5,085 nucleotides of DNA, from the NCBI GenBank assembly GCA_020356305.1, contig CP070636.1, forward strand, positions 576,086-581,170, read 5' to 3'. The position numbers and the translations under genes are program-made. The DNA comes from Candidatus Bathyarchaeota archaeon (GTDB taxonomy: Archaea > Thermoproteota > Bathyarchaeia > Bathyarchaeales > Bathyarchaeaceae). Of the stretch, positions 4,883 to 5,085 are shown piece after piece; within the stretch, counting starts at the first letter, position 1; every line of letters starts with the position of its first letter. A model generated the notes under the pieces. The model was given only the letters and a program-made list of their open reading frames with translations, did not search any database and was not told where the DNA came from.

Positions 4883-5085
4883 TTGAGCGAAGGTTTTCCA
4901 GGATATAAAGGAAAAGCATTAAAAGTTCTAAAGAATGCTGCTGCTGAAATCGGTGACCTAATCCGTGTCACGAATGATGTTAAAACCTATGAAGGAATCC
5001 TTATTCCCAGATCTGAATATGGTGATGATAAACATATTGTAATCAAGATTAAAAGCGGCTACAACTTAGGAATCCATGTAACCCG
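4883..5085 (+). CDS. gatD: GatD, Glu-tRNA(Gln) amidotransferase subunit D, N-terminal part (cut by window edge)
   Basis: GatD, with GatE, converts Glu-tRNA(Gln) to Gln-tRNA(Gln) in archaea; GatD is the asparaginase-like subunit that frees ammonia from an amide donor. The window holds 67 complete codons. The reading PGYKGKALKVLKNAAAEIGD (6-25) followed by YEGILIPRSEYGDDKHIVIK (35-54) and SGYNLGIHV (57-65) matches the small beta-barrel domain that precedes the asparaginase domain in archaeal GatD. The catalytic threonines and the rest lie beyond the edge. The TTG start is fixed by an in-frame TAA at 4877-4879 and by GGAG (4870-4873) 9 nt upstream. It follows the RHH gene by 143 nt with its own promoter candidates. 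gatE commonly follows but cannot be seen here. Confidence 0.93.
   Translation, partial: MSEGFPGYKGKALKVLKNAAAEIGDLIRVTNDVKTYEGILIPRSEYGDDKHIVIKIKSGYNLGIHVT

Overview
The window reads as a piece of an archaeal chromosome. The strongest pointers are the 5' end of gatD (the archaea-only Glu-tRNA(Gln) amidotransferase subunit), a stand-alone archaeal-type Elp3, an archaeal Ard1/NatA-type N-terminal acetyltransferase, and TATA-like boxes combined with Shine-Dalgarno sites and TTG/GTG starts. The protein flavour suggests a Bathyarchaeia/Thermoproteota-type lineage, but that placement is an impression from memory, not a computed result.

Layout. Positions 1-121 (minus strand) hold the first 40 codons of a DJ-1/PfpI-family protein. 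A 122-bp divergent promoter region (122-243) follows, bracketed by a perfect 11-bp inverted repeat. On the plus strand come a LarA-type nickel-pincer 2-hydroxyacid racemase (244-1515), an Ard1/RimI-like GNAT (1543-2031), a 236-bp gap with a possible 26-codon micro-ORF and a weak TATA box, a complete Elp3 (2268-3950), and a 59-aa small beta-rich, AbrB-like protein (3975-4154) missed by length-limited ORF calling. A 420-bp region without a convincing gene (4155-4574) holds hairpins, T tracts and an odd antisense cysteine-rich frame. After it come a 54-aa ribbon-helix-helix-like protein (4575-4739), a 143-bp promoter region with a perfect palindromic operator candidate, and gatD (4883 to the window end, truncated).

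How the genes may work together. Three products act on translation or nascent proteins: Ard1 acetylates protein N-termini, Elp3 modifies wobble uridines of tRNA, and GatD with GatE makes Gln-tRNA(Gln). The DJ-1/PfpI-LarA divergent pair could connect methylglyoxal detoxification (which yields lactate) with lactate racemisation; this is inference from neighbourhood only. The RHH-like protein just before gatD, between two inverted repeats, looks like a possible local autoregulator.

No CRISPR array, transposase, insertion sequence, tRNA or rRNA was seen. I found no clear-cut new multi-gene system. The most worthwhile loose ends are the 11-bp inverted repeat in the divergent promoter, the RHH gene with its two flanking palindromes, the micro-ORF with an ideal Shine-Dalgarno before elp3, and the antisense Cys-rich frame.
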